From an uncultured Verrucomicrobiales bacterium (lineage in GTDB: Bacteria > Verrucomicrobiota > Verrucomicrobiia > Verrucomicrobiales > DEV007), in assembly GCA_943789025.1 (NCBI GenBank), contig CALSSN010000002.1, positions 150,890-214,889 of the forward strand: DNA of 64,000 nucleotides, in the 5' to 3' direction. Below the pieces are notes generated by a model that saw only the letters and a program-made list of their open reading frames with translations, ran no database searches and was not told where the DNA came from. Positions 54,314 through 62,959 of this stretch are shown here, piece by piece. The translations under genes and the position numbers were made by a program. The stretch's first letter is position 1. The number at the start of each line of letters is the position of its first letter.

Positions 54314-56680
54314 CTAGTTGGTGTGAAGAATATCCTGGTAGTCCCAGCGCAGAGAGAAACGCGGTTGGGTTTCGGATTCCGGGTGATAGATCTGCCATCG
54401 AATCTCGCCGATGCCTGCTGTGAGTCTGGCAAGTTGGAGGGCGGCATCAAGCGTTTCAGGATCGATGGGTGCAGCCGCAGCGCTACCGCGCTCCATCTGG
54501 CGTTGTCCTGCTCGACGGATCCAGCTGATGGCAGCTCGGGAAATGGGGAGGAGGTGCAAGTAACCATTGCTTCTGATGCCGGCGGCAGAGGTATCCGGGG
54601 TATGGCTTCTGGCATCAAAGAGGCTAGCTGGTGGTGCTGCTGAGGATGTCAGGGCGAGGGTGGCGTCGGTCAGGGCAGCGGCGGGGCGGTTCGCTCCTGC
54701 AAATGCGGGCAGCGTGAAGGCGTAGGTAGTGACGCCTCCGGCCTGCTCTTTTTCGGGTTGCGGAAGAGACAGCGGAGCGCCCGGTGTAGGCACGGACCTG
54801 AGGAGATTTTTGAGCGGAGCTTCGATCTGGCCCCATGCCTCTCCGACCCGAGCTCGTTTTTTGATCGAATGAGCGACTGTGATTCTTGGGAATGGGAGGG
54901 TGGCGGGAGCCTTGGTTTCGGTCCCCCGCGTAGCGGCCGGCTCCTCCCCGGCCAGATCGATGGTGAGAAGTGTCTCGCTTCCCAGGGCCTCATGGTAGAG
55001 CGCGTGGAGTCCGCCGTAGAGATCGGTGATGACCGGTTCGAGGAGGGCGCTCATTCCGAGAATCATTCCCAGTGGTCCTTGTTCGCTCTCTGCGCGGGTG
55101 GCACCTTCCGTAAGGAATGCCCGCACGCCGGTCGCCAGAGTGGAGGTGAGGTCTTCGAAATAGCGCCAGTCGAAGGCTCGGTCTTCGGGATTGCCGGTCC
55201 AGGCGAGCGACAGAATGGTGTCTTCTCCTTCTGGAAGTGTGAACGGAGCACTGTTCTTTCCATCGTGTTCGGAATGCAGGAAGCCACCGATTCCCTCGTA
55301 GTGGAATGCCTCGTCCGTCCACCCGATCCCGACGTGGTCGGTGGTTTTCGGGTGACGGTGGGCTGTGTCCCCCCGTGCCACGAGCTCCTCAAGTTCGGTG
55401 CAGAGGCGGGAGTTTACTTCTTCCAGGTTCTCGCTTGCCCTGAAAACGGCCATCACTGCCTCAAGAAAGGCGCTCACCGGGTGGTGCCCCTGACTGGCAT
55501 CGAGGAGGGATCCCTGGGCCCAGACGAGGGTTGTGATCTGCGGATTGAGGAAGGGTTCGATGCTTGCAAGCCGTTCCGAGTTTGCCAGTGAGGCTTCAAG
55601 AGGAGCTTCGAGGACTTGTTCAATTCCAGCTTTGTCCGGGCCAAGGTGGATGGCGATGGTGGATAGGTCGAGCGCACCGAATGACAGGTCGAGGGTGATT
55701 TGCGAGAGATGCGAGAGAAACGGTGCCGCATCCTCCCCGAGGGTCTGTTCGAGCGATTGTCGCAGCGGTGGGCGGATCAGCTTCTCGAGGGTCGTTTTGT
55801 AGCTTTTGAAGGGCAAGGCGTTGGCCCCTTTGAAGATAGTATGCGTGATGCCACGACCCTCCGAGGAAATGGCGAGTGGCGGGAGCGAGGCGAGAAGGCC
55901 GGGGGCATCGGTGACGCGGAAAAGCAAGGTGATGGAGGGGATCCGCAAGCCATCAAGGAGGGGTAAGAGGGCAGCGGATTCCCCGAGGATCGGGAAATCA
56001 TTGAGCGTGGAGTCCTGTTCTGGTTCACGGATCAGGGCCTTGATATTTGCGATGTCGTTGAGGTAGCCGATTTCGACCAGGCGCCGCAGTGACGCCTCTG
56101 CGCCGCTGCCGATAATGATGCCGATTTCATCCGAAACAAGAGAACGGAGGGTCGGCATGGTTTCAGCGCTGAATCGGCGGGCGAACGGTGGCAGGGTGGC
56201 GGTTGCAAGGAATTGCGAGAGGGAGCTCCAGAAGGCTGATTTGGCGACTGCTTCCCGCAGGGTTCCGAGATTGAAAAAACCGAAGTAAGCCTCGGCGCTG
56301 CGAGGTGCGCGGGCTGCGAATCCGGTGAGCGGGCGCAGGCTTTTTGATTCCGGGGAAGAGGAGGCCCCTTTGGAAGCGTCTTGCTTTCCGGTCAGGTCTT
56401 GCAGAGGTATTGTCGAGCTGGGTCTCTCAGTGGTATCCGGTTTTGCCTGTGTCTTGGGATCGGAGGCTACGGCCGGGCCGGGTGAGTCCGGGTACAAACT
56501 TGCCAGTGGCTTCCCGGCAACCGTGGACTCTTCGGCCCCCGCGCCAGCAGATGATTCCCGCTCTTCGTTGGTCGGGCCGCAGGCGACGAGAGCCAGCAGT
56601 GCCGCCCCGAAGACGACCCCCCGTATCCGGGGATAAAAATTCCGGCTCAGGGTAGCGGGACTGGATGTAAAGTGGTTCAT
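54314..56680 (-). CDS. Large lipoprotein of unknown function
   Basis: 788 residues from the ATG at 56680. Lipobox: FYPRIRGVVFGAALLALVACG, Cys about 34. The next 100 residues are Ser/Pro/Ala-rich and low in order. The main part alternates helical repeats such as EAYFGFFNLGTLREAV and LEEVNSRLCTELEELVARG. No family recognised and no catalytic motif seen. It starts 32 bp after the SerB-like phosphatase stop, so it belongs to the same run as the bat genes. Confidence 0.6.
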   Translation of the reverse strand: MNHFTSSPATLSRNFYPRIRGVVFGAALLALVACGPTNEERESSAGAGAEESTVAGKPLASLYPDSPGPAVASDPKTQAKPDTTERPSSTIPLQDLTGKQDASKGASSSPESKSLRPLTGFAARAPRSAEAYFGFFNLGTLREAVAKSAFWSSLSQFLATATLPPFARRFSAETMPTLRSLVSDEIGIIIGSGAEASLRRLVEIGYLNDIANIKALIREPEQDSTLNDFPILGESAALLPLLDGLRIPSITLLFRVTDAPGLLASLPPLAISSEGRGITHTIFKGANALPFKSYKTTLEKLIRPPLRQSLEQTLGEDAAPFLSHLSQITLDLSFGALDLSTIAIHLGPDKAGIEQVLEAPLEASLANSERLASIEPFLNPQITTLVWAQGSLLDASQGHHPVSAFLEAVMAVFRASENLEEVNSRLCTELEELVARGDTAHRHPKTTDHVGIGWTDEAFHYEGIGGFLHSEHDGKNSAPFTLPEGEDTILSLAWTGNPEDRAFDWRYFEDLTSTLATGVRAFLTEGATRAESEQGPLGMILGMSALLEPVITDLYGGLHALYHEALGSETLLTIDLAGEEPAATRGTETKAPATLPFPRITVAHSIKKRARVGEAWGQIEAPLKNLLRSVPTPGAPLSLPQPEKEQAGGVTTYAFTLPAFAGANRPAAALTDATLALTSSAAPPASLFDARSHTPDTSAAGIRSNGYLHLLPISRAAISWIRRAGQRQMERGSAAAAPIDPETLDAALQLARLTAGIGEIRWQIYHPESETQPRFSLRWDYQDILHTN

Positions 56681-56712
56681 CCTGCGCAGGCTGGACGTGG
56701 CGGGCGGGCGGG

Positions 56713-57384
56713 TCAAGGATGCGGGTTCTTCTCTGCCGGGCCGAAGCGTTGCAGAATGATCTCGGTGGCTGAAGCAATCGAGTCGACGCTGACCTCGGCC
56801 TCTTCTATCACGCGCTGCCGCGCGAAATAGCGTCCGAAACCGATGAAAAGATCGACCTCTTTCTGGGTCTCCAAATCGCTGACACCGTCTCCAATCATGA
56901 TGGATGGTCCCATGGTTGCGAGTTCGGCTTTGACGGCGGCGATGGCTTGCGGCTTGCCTCCATTGCGGGTGCTCGGGCTGTCGGTGTCGAAACCGCGGTA
57001 GCTACCGTCGTCGTGAAAGTAGAGGTCCACGGCTTCGATCCTGTCGATGCCGAGGTAGTCAGCGAGTGGTTGAATGGCCGTGGTGTGGCCGCCGCTGAGG
57101 ATCACAGGCTGCCAGCCGGCTTCTTTGAGCTGTGCGACAGACTCGCGGGCGGTCGGCTCCACCGTCTCGATGTAGCGCCGCCCGATCTCGAGGCACTCGT
57201 CGCGACTCGGATGGATGATTTCGAGGCGTCGGGCGTAGATGTCAGCGATACTCACTTTCCCCTCCATGGCCTGCCCAGTGAGCGCTGCGACTTCCTTCTT
57301 GATGCGTTCGTCCCGCAGGCCGGCAAGTTCATCGATACCTTCGATGGAACTGAGGGTGCAGTCACAGTCTAGAAATACGAGCAT
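56713..57384 (-). CDS. SerB-like HAD phosphatase
   Basis: 223 residues from the ATG at 57384, which overlaps the end of batE by 16 bases, so translation is coupled. HAD motif I is VFLDCDCTLSSIEGIDEL (DxDxT with Asp nucleophile), motif II VILSGGHTTA, motif III/IV NGGKPQAI and IMIGDGVSDLETQKEVDLFIGFG. The cap region GQAMEGKVSIADIYARRL resembles phosphoserine phosphatase. Could finish serine synthesis with SerA, but a different phosphate ester is possible. Confidence 0.85.
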   Translation of the reverse strand: MLVFLDCDCTLSSIEGIDELAGLRDERIKKEVAALTGQAMEGKVSIADIYARRLEIIHPSRDECLEIGRRYIETVEPTARESVAQLKEAGWQPVILSGGHTTAIQPLADYLGIDRIEAVDLYFHDDGSYRGFDTDSPSTRNGGKPQAIAAVKAELATMGPSIMIGDGVSDLETQKEVDLFIGFGRYFARQRVIEEAEVSVDSIASATEIILQRFGPAEKNPHP

Positions 57385-58448
57385 GGTCTTGACAAAGGGG
57401 AGGTCGGATAACCCAGAAGTGGCCTCAATGCGACCCGAATCTCCTGATCGGGGCGCGATCGATTTTTGCAGAGCGGGCCGTGGCTGGTCGCGGAAGGTGT
57501 ATCTTGACGCCATGTCGGTACCTGGGATTCAGGCCGAGGCCAGAGCAGCGCCTGGCCTTCCTCGATCCAGCCGGTGGTGCCGTCGGTGAAACGTACTTGG
57601 ATCCAACCGCGGCGCATCTGGATGGGAGTAAACTCAATTCCCTGCGCCAGAGGGGTGGAAAAAGCAGGGTCGTAAATCATCCCGTCCCCGTTTCGCACGA
57701 TCGTGGAATCAGCGACCAGCACTCCGAAAGGGTGGTTCTGACGCCGGGTCTGTGATCGGAGGAAAAGCAGGGACAGCAGACAGGTCAGGGCGGTGACTGC
57801 GATCCATCCGAGCCAGCGAATCCGGGCACCGGAGGGCGCGATCCCAGTGCGGTAAAGCGTGAGGAAAAAGCCAGGCCAGGCGAGGCCGAAGAGGATGAGC
57901 CAGAGAGGCCGTGGAGCTTTGACGAGGTAGCTCCAGGCGCGCCGCAAAGGGTTTTCAAAAGGCGTATCGAACCTCGTGCTTACCTGACCGCGGGCGTGCG
58001 CCAGAGACTGCCTGAGTGCAGGCGGCGCACCGGGGAGCTGAGTGGCGCGCCGGTAGGCAAAGATGGCCTGGCCAAGGTCGCCAGCAAGGAGTGCGGCGTT
58101 GCCCAGGTTAGCGAGAAGATACGGGTTGGTGATCCGGTACGAGGTGGAGAGCTCGTGGAAGCGCCGGGCAGCCTTGCGGTAGAGGCGACGGGCTTCGAGT
58201 GGGTCGGTGAGGGCGGCTTCGTTGGCTTGCGAGAAAAATTTACTGGCTGCCTCGAGGACTGTGCTTGCTTCGGGTCGGGAAGCATGGCTTTGGGCCGGCG
58301 GAGTGGCGAGGGAAAAAAGGAGCGCAAGGAGGAGGCTCGCCGCACGTGCGAAAAGAAGAGGCCCCCGGGTTGGCACTATGCAAAAGGGAGTGCTTTTGGA
58401 GGGGTGTTGGTGGCCTGACCCACGCGACTTTTTCCTGGAAACAGTCAT
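57369..58448 (-). CDS. batE: BatE-like TPR and SH3 protein
   Basis: 359 residues. N-terminal signal/anchor (LLFARAASLLLALLFSLATPPAQS), TPR-like helices (ASKFFSQANEAALTDPLEARRLYRKAARRFHEL ... YLLANLGNAALLAGDLGQAI), then transmembrane helices (about 190-240) and an SH3-like end (VRNGDGMIYDPAF ... WIQVRFTDGTTGWIE). Matches the BatE pattern of aerotolerance operons. ATG overlaps the batD TGA in ATGA (58445-58448). A Bat complex role in stress tolerance is established only loosely in other bacteria. Confidence 0.83.
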   Translation of the reverse strand: MTVSRKKSRGSGHQHPSKSTPFCIVPTRGPLLFARAASLLLALLFSLATPPAQSHASRPEASTVLEAASKFFSQANEAALTDPLEARRLYRKAARRFHELSTSYRITNPYLLANLGNAALLAGDLGQAIFAYRRATQLPGAPPALRQSLAHARGQVSTRFDTPFENPLRRAWSYLVKAPRPLWLILFGLAWPGFFLTLYRTGIAPSGARIRWLGWIAVTALTCLLSLLFLRSQTRRQNHPFGVLVADSTIVRNGDGMIYDPAFSTPLAQGIEFTPIQMRRGWIQVRFTDGTTGWIEEGQALLWPRPESQVPTWRQDTPSATSHGPLCKNRSRPDQEIRVALRPLLGYPTSPLSRPCSYF

Positions 58449-60295
58449 AACCTGGTGGACGGGTTGGCGGATTCGATGGCGTTGATGGCTTCGTCGATAC
58501 GCGCGGCGGGCAGCGGCGGTTCCTCGGAGTCACGGTAGGTGGCTGTGAGTTCATTTGCTCCAGCTTGATACAGGGTTTTGACTGCCGTCTCGGGTGCACC
58601 CTGGTGACTGGCGAGTCCAGCCAATTCGGTGAGGGTGTGTGCGTCTCTTCGTCTGCGGTTACGGTCTGCGAGGTAGCTGCGTGCGGCATCTCCCGGGCAG
58701 GTGCCAGCCGCGCGGCTGCGCCGGAATTCAAGGTAGGCTCTGCGCGCCCGGAATCCATCAGGATCGTCCGCAATCCGTGTGGCGCGTCGGTACGAGAACA
58801 GGGAGGCGCCGAGGGCGAGCGGCGGTGCGGTGAGCAGCAACCACCAGAGCGGCTGGGATGACAGCGGACGATGGTGACTAGGCGAGGCCTGGAGAACCAG
58901 GGGGCCTTCGTAATTTGCGGAGATGCCAGACTCGGTGGACAGGACGCTGGTTTGGAGGCGTGAGCCGTCTCCGAATTCTGCCTCGGAAGCGTTTGCTTTT
59001 CTTCCGGGTGCGACCTCGATCGAGATCGGTCCGGCCTCTGCTACGCCATAGCTTTTACTCCCGGGGTCGAAGTACGGGATGCGCAGCACCGGGATTTCTT
59101 TGACCCCTTCGCGCATCGGTCGGAGCGTATGGGTGGAGATGAGTTCACTTCCTTCCAGACGCGTGCGCGCAGAGCTCTCGGGAAGGTGGAAGAGAAGCCC
59201 GACGCTCGAGATCCTCTCTGCTCCAGGAATTTTCAGGGTTTGGGGAAAGGGGTGGCCCGATGCCCGGAGAGAAAGAGTGAGGGGTTGTTCTGCCTCAAGA
59301 ACTCTGGGCTTGGCCGTGGCGGTGAGCTGGAATGCCCCGACGCTGCCGATTGCATCGAAGTTTTCAGGCCTCCCTTCAGCGGGAAGAGCGAGAACTTCGA
59401 GCCGGAGCGACTGGGAACGGCAGAAGACTTTTTCGTAGGCTTCCGGCAGGTCTTCATCGAAGAAGTCGTTGTTGAAGTAACTCGGGTAACGCGACCCCTT
59501 GAATCGTTTTTCCCGAGTGGGTGTGACTGCGCAGATCAGAGTGGCTGGGGGGAGATCGATGCTGCCTGCCCGGGAGGGGATGAGGAGTTTCTGGAAAGTG
59601 ATCCTGCCTCCCTCGCTGTCGCTTTTCGAGTGGACCCTGGCGATCAGTCGCTGGCCATTGACAGGGACCCCGATGGCATGCTGGCTCGCAGGATCGATGT
59701 CCCTGAGGGGAGGGTGGTGGCGGAGGCTGGGGTCGGTGAGTGCTGGCACCTTGACCCGGAGTGCCCGGATTCCATGGAGGGAACTTTGAGAGGTCCACGC
59801 AAAGGTCAAGGTGACCGGCTCGCCGACGTAGCAGCGGTCCTGGGAGAGGTGCACTTCCAGCTTCATGGTGCCAGATTCGCTCGGTTCTTCGATTTTCAAG
59901 CGATGGGTCGGCGTCGCGAGCAGCAGCCCTCCCGAGGAGAGATTGAAGGAGGGAAAATTTGCTTCTCCCGCGCGGAGAGGGATGGCCTGGCCGGTCAGGG
60001 TATAAGTTCGGAGGCCCTCGTCCTCCGAGACCAGACCGTCCCCGACCCGGAGCATGAAGTCGGGGGTCACGGGAAGTTCCGGGTCTGGAATGGCTCCGGA
60101 ATTTTCTGCCACGATGAAGAAATCAAAGGGTTGCCCGACGAAGCGTCGCGCACTCGCATCGAGGATCACTTGTGCGGTCGGCGCGGCAGTGAGACTGCTC
60201 AGCGCGACGAGTGCGAGCGGTAACACGGTCATGGCGAGAGCTGTCTTTTTGCAGGAAAAGGGCATCGTTGAGGGAGGGAGAAGGAGAGCAGTCAT
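58445..60295 (-). CDS. batD: BatD-like membrane protein
   Basis: 616 residues, start at ATG 60295, five bases after the preceding stop. Signal peptide (about 12-35, LAMTVLPLALVALSSLTAA). BatD (oxygen-tolerance) features: immunoglobulin-like repeats (FVGQPFDFFIVAENSGAIP, VLDRCYVGEPVTLTFAWTS-type beta strands seen as DRCYVGEPVTLTFAW) and a single transmembrane helix near 480-505 (LWWLLLTAPPLALGASLF) with a cytoplasmic tail. Second gene in the bat run, between the VWA-TPR gene and batE. Confidence 0.85.
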   Translation of the reverse strand: MTALLLPPSTMPFSCKKTALAMTVLPLALVALSSLTAAPTAQVILDASARRFVGQPFDFFIVAENSGAIPDPELPVTPDFMLRVGDGLVSEDEGLRTYTLTGQAIPLRAGEANFPSFNLSSGGLLLATPTHRLKIEEPSESGTMKLEVHLSQDRCYVGEPVTLTFAWTSQSSLHGIRALRVKVPALTDPSLRHHPPLRDIDPASQHAIGVPVNGQRLIARVHSKSDSEGGRITFQKLLIPSRAGSIDLPPATLICAVTPTREKRFKGSRYPSYFNNDFFDEDLPEAYEKVFCRSQSLRLEVLALPAEGRPENFDAIGSVGAFQLTATAKPRVLEAEQPLTLSLRASGHPFPQTLKIPGAERISSVGLLFHLPESSARTRLEGSELISTHTLRPMREGVKEIPVLRIPYFDPGSKSYGVAEAGPISIEVAPGRKANASEAEFGDGSRLQTSVLSTESGISANYEGPLVLQASPSHHRPLSSQPLWWLLLTAPPLALGASLFSYRRATRIADDPDGFRARRAYLEFRRSRAAGTCPGDAARSYLADRNRRRRDAHTLTELAGLASHQGAPETAVKTLYQAGANELTATYRDSEEPPLPAARIDEAINAIESANPSTRL

Positions 60296-60299
60296 TCTT

Positions 60300-62147
60300 C
60301 TACCAGTCTTTTTCGGTGGGATCGTAATTTTTTCTGCTGCGTTTGTCGCGTGATGCGTTGTTCAGCTCCTCCTCCATGAGCAGATCTTGAGGGTCGACCA
60401 TGGGCGGAGGGAGATCCTGATTGAGCAGATCCATGGCACTCTGGCTGCTTTCGAGGTCAGCAAGACGACTTGCATCCTCGGTATCGGTTTCCTGCCATTC
60501 GTCGCCGCCGTCTTCGTCCTCGGTTCTGGTGCTCTCACTCTCGCCTGGATCGCTTTTCTCCTTCCTTGGTGGATCCTCGGGTTCTTGCTTCTCTTGTTCG
60601 CGCGCCGTTTCCAATTCTTTGGCTCTGAGAAGGGCCAGCTCATAGTTCCATGCTGCGGCCGGGTGGTTGGGATCAAGATCGAGGCACGCGCGGAATGCCT
60701 GCGCTGCCGCGAGATACTCGGTGACTGGGTCGCTGGGAGGGGTTGCGAGTTCTTCTTCAATGGTTTCGGAGTCACCGACGAGTGGCCCCTTTTCGGCGAG
60801 GGAAAAATGCGAGCATCCGAGATTATAGATCGCCTTGAGGGTGAGTTTCTTGGAGGATTTTCCGGGGGCTTGGACTGCCTGGGTGAAGCGTTCTCTGGCT
60901 TCCAGAAAGTTGTCTGCAGCCAGCAACTGAACCCCCTGGTTGTAGAGGATTTCTGGTCGGATTGCGGGGCGGGATGCATCCGCCCGGGCAGGTGCGGGGG
61001 AGGCGAGGGAAACACCGGCGCCGAGGCACCACGCCACAGTTAGGGAGACGAGAGGTCCCGGCGGGAGCGGAGATCCGGGGTGATCGGTGGCTGCTTCAGG
61101 AGCAAGAGCCGTCGGTTTTCCAGCGGGCAGGGATCGGATCAGCGACTCCACGAGCAGCGCTGTCATGGCCAGCGCAAGGCACCAGAAAAACTCTTCTCGC
61201 CAGCGCATCAGGGAATCCGAGACTGTCGGATTCTGGCTCTGCAGGTGGTGGACGAGGTTCTTATAAACCCGACCAAGATCGAGGGTGCGGGTGCCGGCAT
61301 GCAGGTAGGCTCCTCCCCCTGTGATCTGGTTAGCCATCGACCTGAGCGCTGCGGGTTCCAGTTTCGACCATACTTCCTGGCCATCGTGCATGGTAAAGGC
61401 CTCGGGGGAAGTGCCACCGGTGCCTGGCTTTTGCCTCCCGCGGGGGACTCCGGCCGGGATCCGCGCCCCGGTCAGGTCGTCGCCGATGCCGATTACGATG
61501 AGAAAAAACCCCGTAATGTTCCAACTCACGGGCAGCTTCACCAGGACGGCTTTCCTGATCGCCGCCATCAGAAAGCACAATCACGTCTTGCAAACCCGCC
61601 CTTCGCGGGGTCGAGGAGCTTATCCACGGTTTTGCGGATGGCGTCGCCGATACGTGTTCCCCCGTGATCGACATTCTCCGGGGAGGCCTCGTCCACCATC
61701 TTCTTGAAGAAGGCATAATCGGTGGTCAGCGGACAGACGGTGGAAGGGGATCCCGCGAAAGTGACAAGCCCGACCCGGTTCCCTTCGAAGGTCGCGACAC
61801 AGTCGAGGATCGCCTGCTTGGCCGCACCGAGGCGGTTCGGGAGAAGATCCTCGGCCAGCATGGAGCGGGAAACGTCAAGAAGAAACAGAACATCCCGCCC
61901 ACCACGGGTGATAGGCACCGGGTTCGCGCTTCCAGGCTGGCCGCGCCACAGCCAGAGCCAACAGGGTCAGTGCAAGAAGCGGTAGCACAGAAGTGAAGAG
62001 AGAAAGGCGCGGCCCATGGTGTGGCAGGCTGCGGCTGTTGAAAGAGCGTGCCGCTTCTCGGCGGGTGCGGAGTCCCCTTCGCAGGCACCACCCGGCGATG
62101 GGGATGAGGACGAGAAGCGTAAGGCCTTCTGGCGCCAGAAAAGTCAC
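60300..62147 (-). CDS. BatB/BatC-type fused VWA-TPR protein, three frameshifts
   Basis: GTG at 62147 starts a BatB-like protein: two hydrophobic helices (LTLLVLIPIAGWCL; LSLFTSVLPLLALTLLALAVA), then a VWA domain with MIDAS DVSRSM, then TPR repeats (YNQGVQLLAADNFLEARERF; YNLGCSHFSLAEKG) and an acidic tail. Three single-base insertions break the frame: the plus-strand GGG at 61920-61922, AAA at 61592-61594 and the A6 at 61503-61508. Removing one base at each restores a continuous protein of about 614 residues: DKLLDPAKGG joins LQDVIVLSDGGD, and HYGV joins FLIVIGIGDD. Three single-base shifts within 420 bp could be decay or errors. No moxR or batA gene lies upstream. Confidence 0.72.
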
Positions 62148-62293
62148 GACGGGAGGGAGGGCGATGTGGTCATGCGAGGAGACTGCAGTAAACAGTTTTG
62201 AAAGGAGTAAAAATGTTCCTGATAGGCTGTTTCCATGACCTGTGGTTTCGAGGGTAAATCTTTCCCCCTAAGCAGAGCAGGAGAGGATTTGCT

Positions 62294-62959
62294 TTGAAGT
62301 TCGTCTTTACACCGTATTCTTTTTCATCAAGGAGCCAATGTTGGTGGCCTGAAAAATTTAATATTGTGGCTTTATCGGTTTCGACAATCACTCAGGAAAT
62401 TGTGGGTTGTCCATCCTGCCACGCTCCGTTGCGTGGAGCGGTGGAGCTGTGCCCGTCGTGCGGGTATTCAGGAAACAGAGCGATGGAAAAGTTTTTATTT
62501 GAGGCGCCAGTGCTCGAACCGTTTCTTGATGTCGAGGGTGTTGCGTCTTCTGAGGATGCGAAAGAGGCAAGGAGATTGATGCATGATTTTGTATCAGGTT
62601 ACCCGCAAATACGTGTCTCGCTTTGTGTTTTGCGGACTCTCTCCGAAAACAAATATCAGCGAGTTTAGTCATTGGATTGCTTAATGCCAGTCCTTTGGGA
62701 GAGGGAGAATCGTCACTCGATCGCAGACGCACCCTTCTTCTGGTCATGGACTTGAACACCGCCGAGGCCTCTATCAGTCTGGGGTTACGATGCAGAAGCC
62801 TTGATTGGAGAAAATTCCGCGCGTTCGGCTCTGACCATGTCGGCACCGGCATATGTGGCGGGCCGGTTCGCGGAAGGAACACGGATTCTACTTGAGGCCA
62901 TCGACCACGTTCTCCAGCAGACAGTGGCGCGTCTCAAACAGATCCAGGAATCGAGATAG
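62294..62959 (+). CDS. Zinc-ribbon and TPM-like protein, three frameshifts
   Basis: Begins near ATG 62294 with a zinc ribbon (GCPSCHAPLRGAVELCPSCG). The coding signal then crosses frames: MHDFVSGYPQIRV to RFVFCGLSPKTNISEFSHW near 62615, to LLNASPLGEGESSLDRRRTL near 62675, and to GYDAEALIGENSARSALTMS near 62783, ending LQQTVARLKQIQESR with TAG at 62957-62959. Each shift is one extra base. The later part resembles a TPM domain. The next gene starts at 62960, directly after this stop. Intact or decayed cannot be settled here; errors are likely. Confidence 0.6.

Noticed and set aside
60300..61580. Separate gene starting at 61580 (MCFLMAAIRK)
   Set aside because: That start lies inside the VWA domain coding signal of the upstream frames; joining across three one-base shifts gives one continuous protein.
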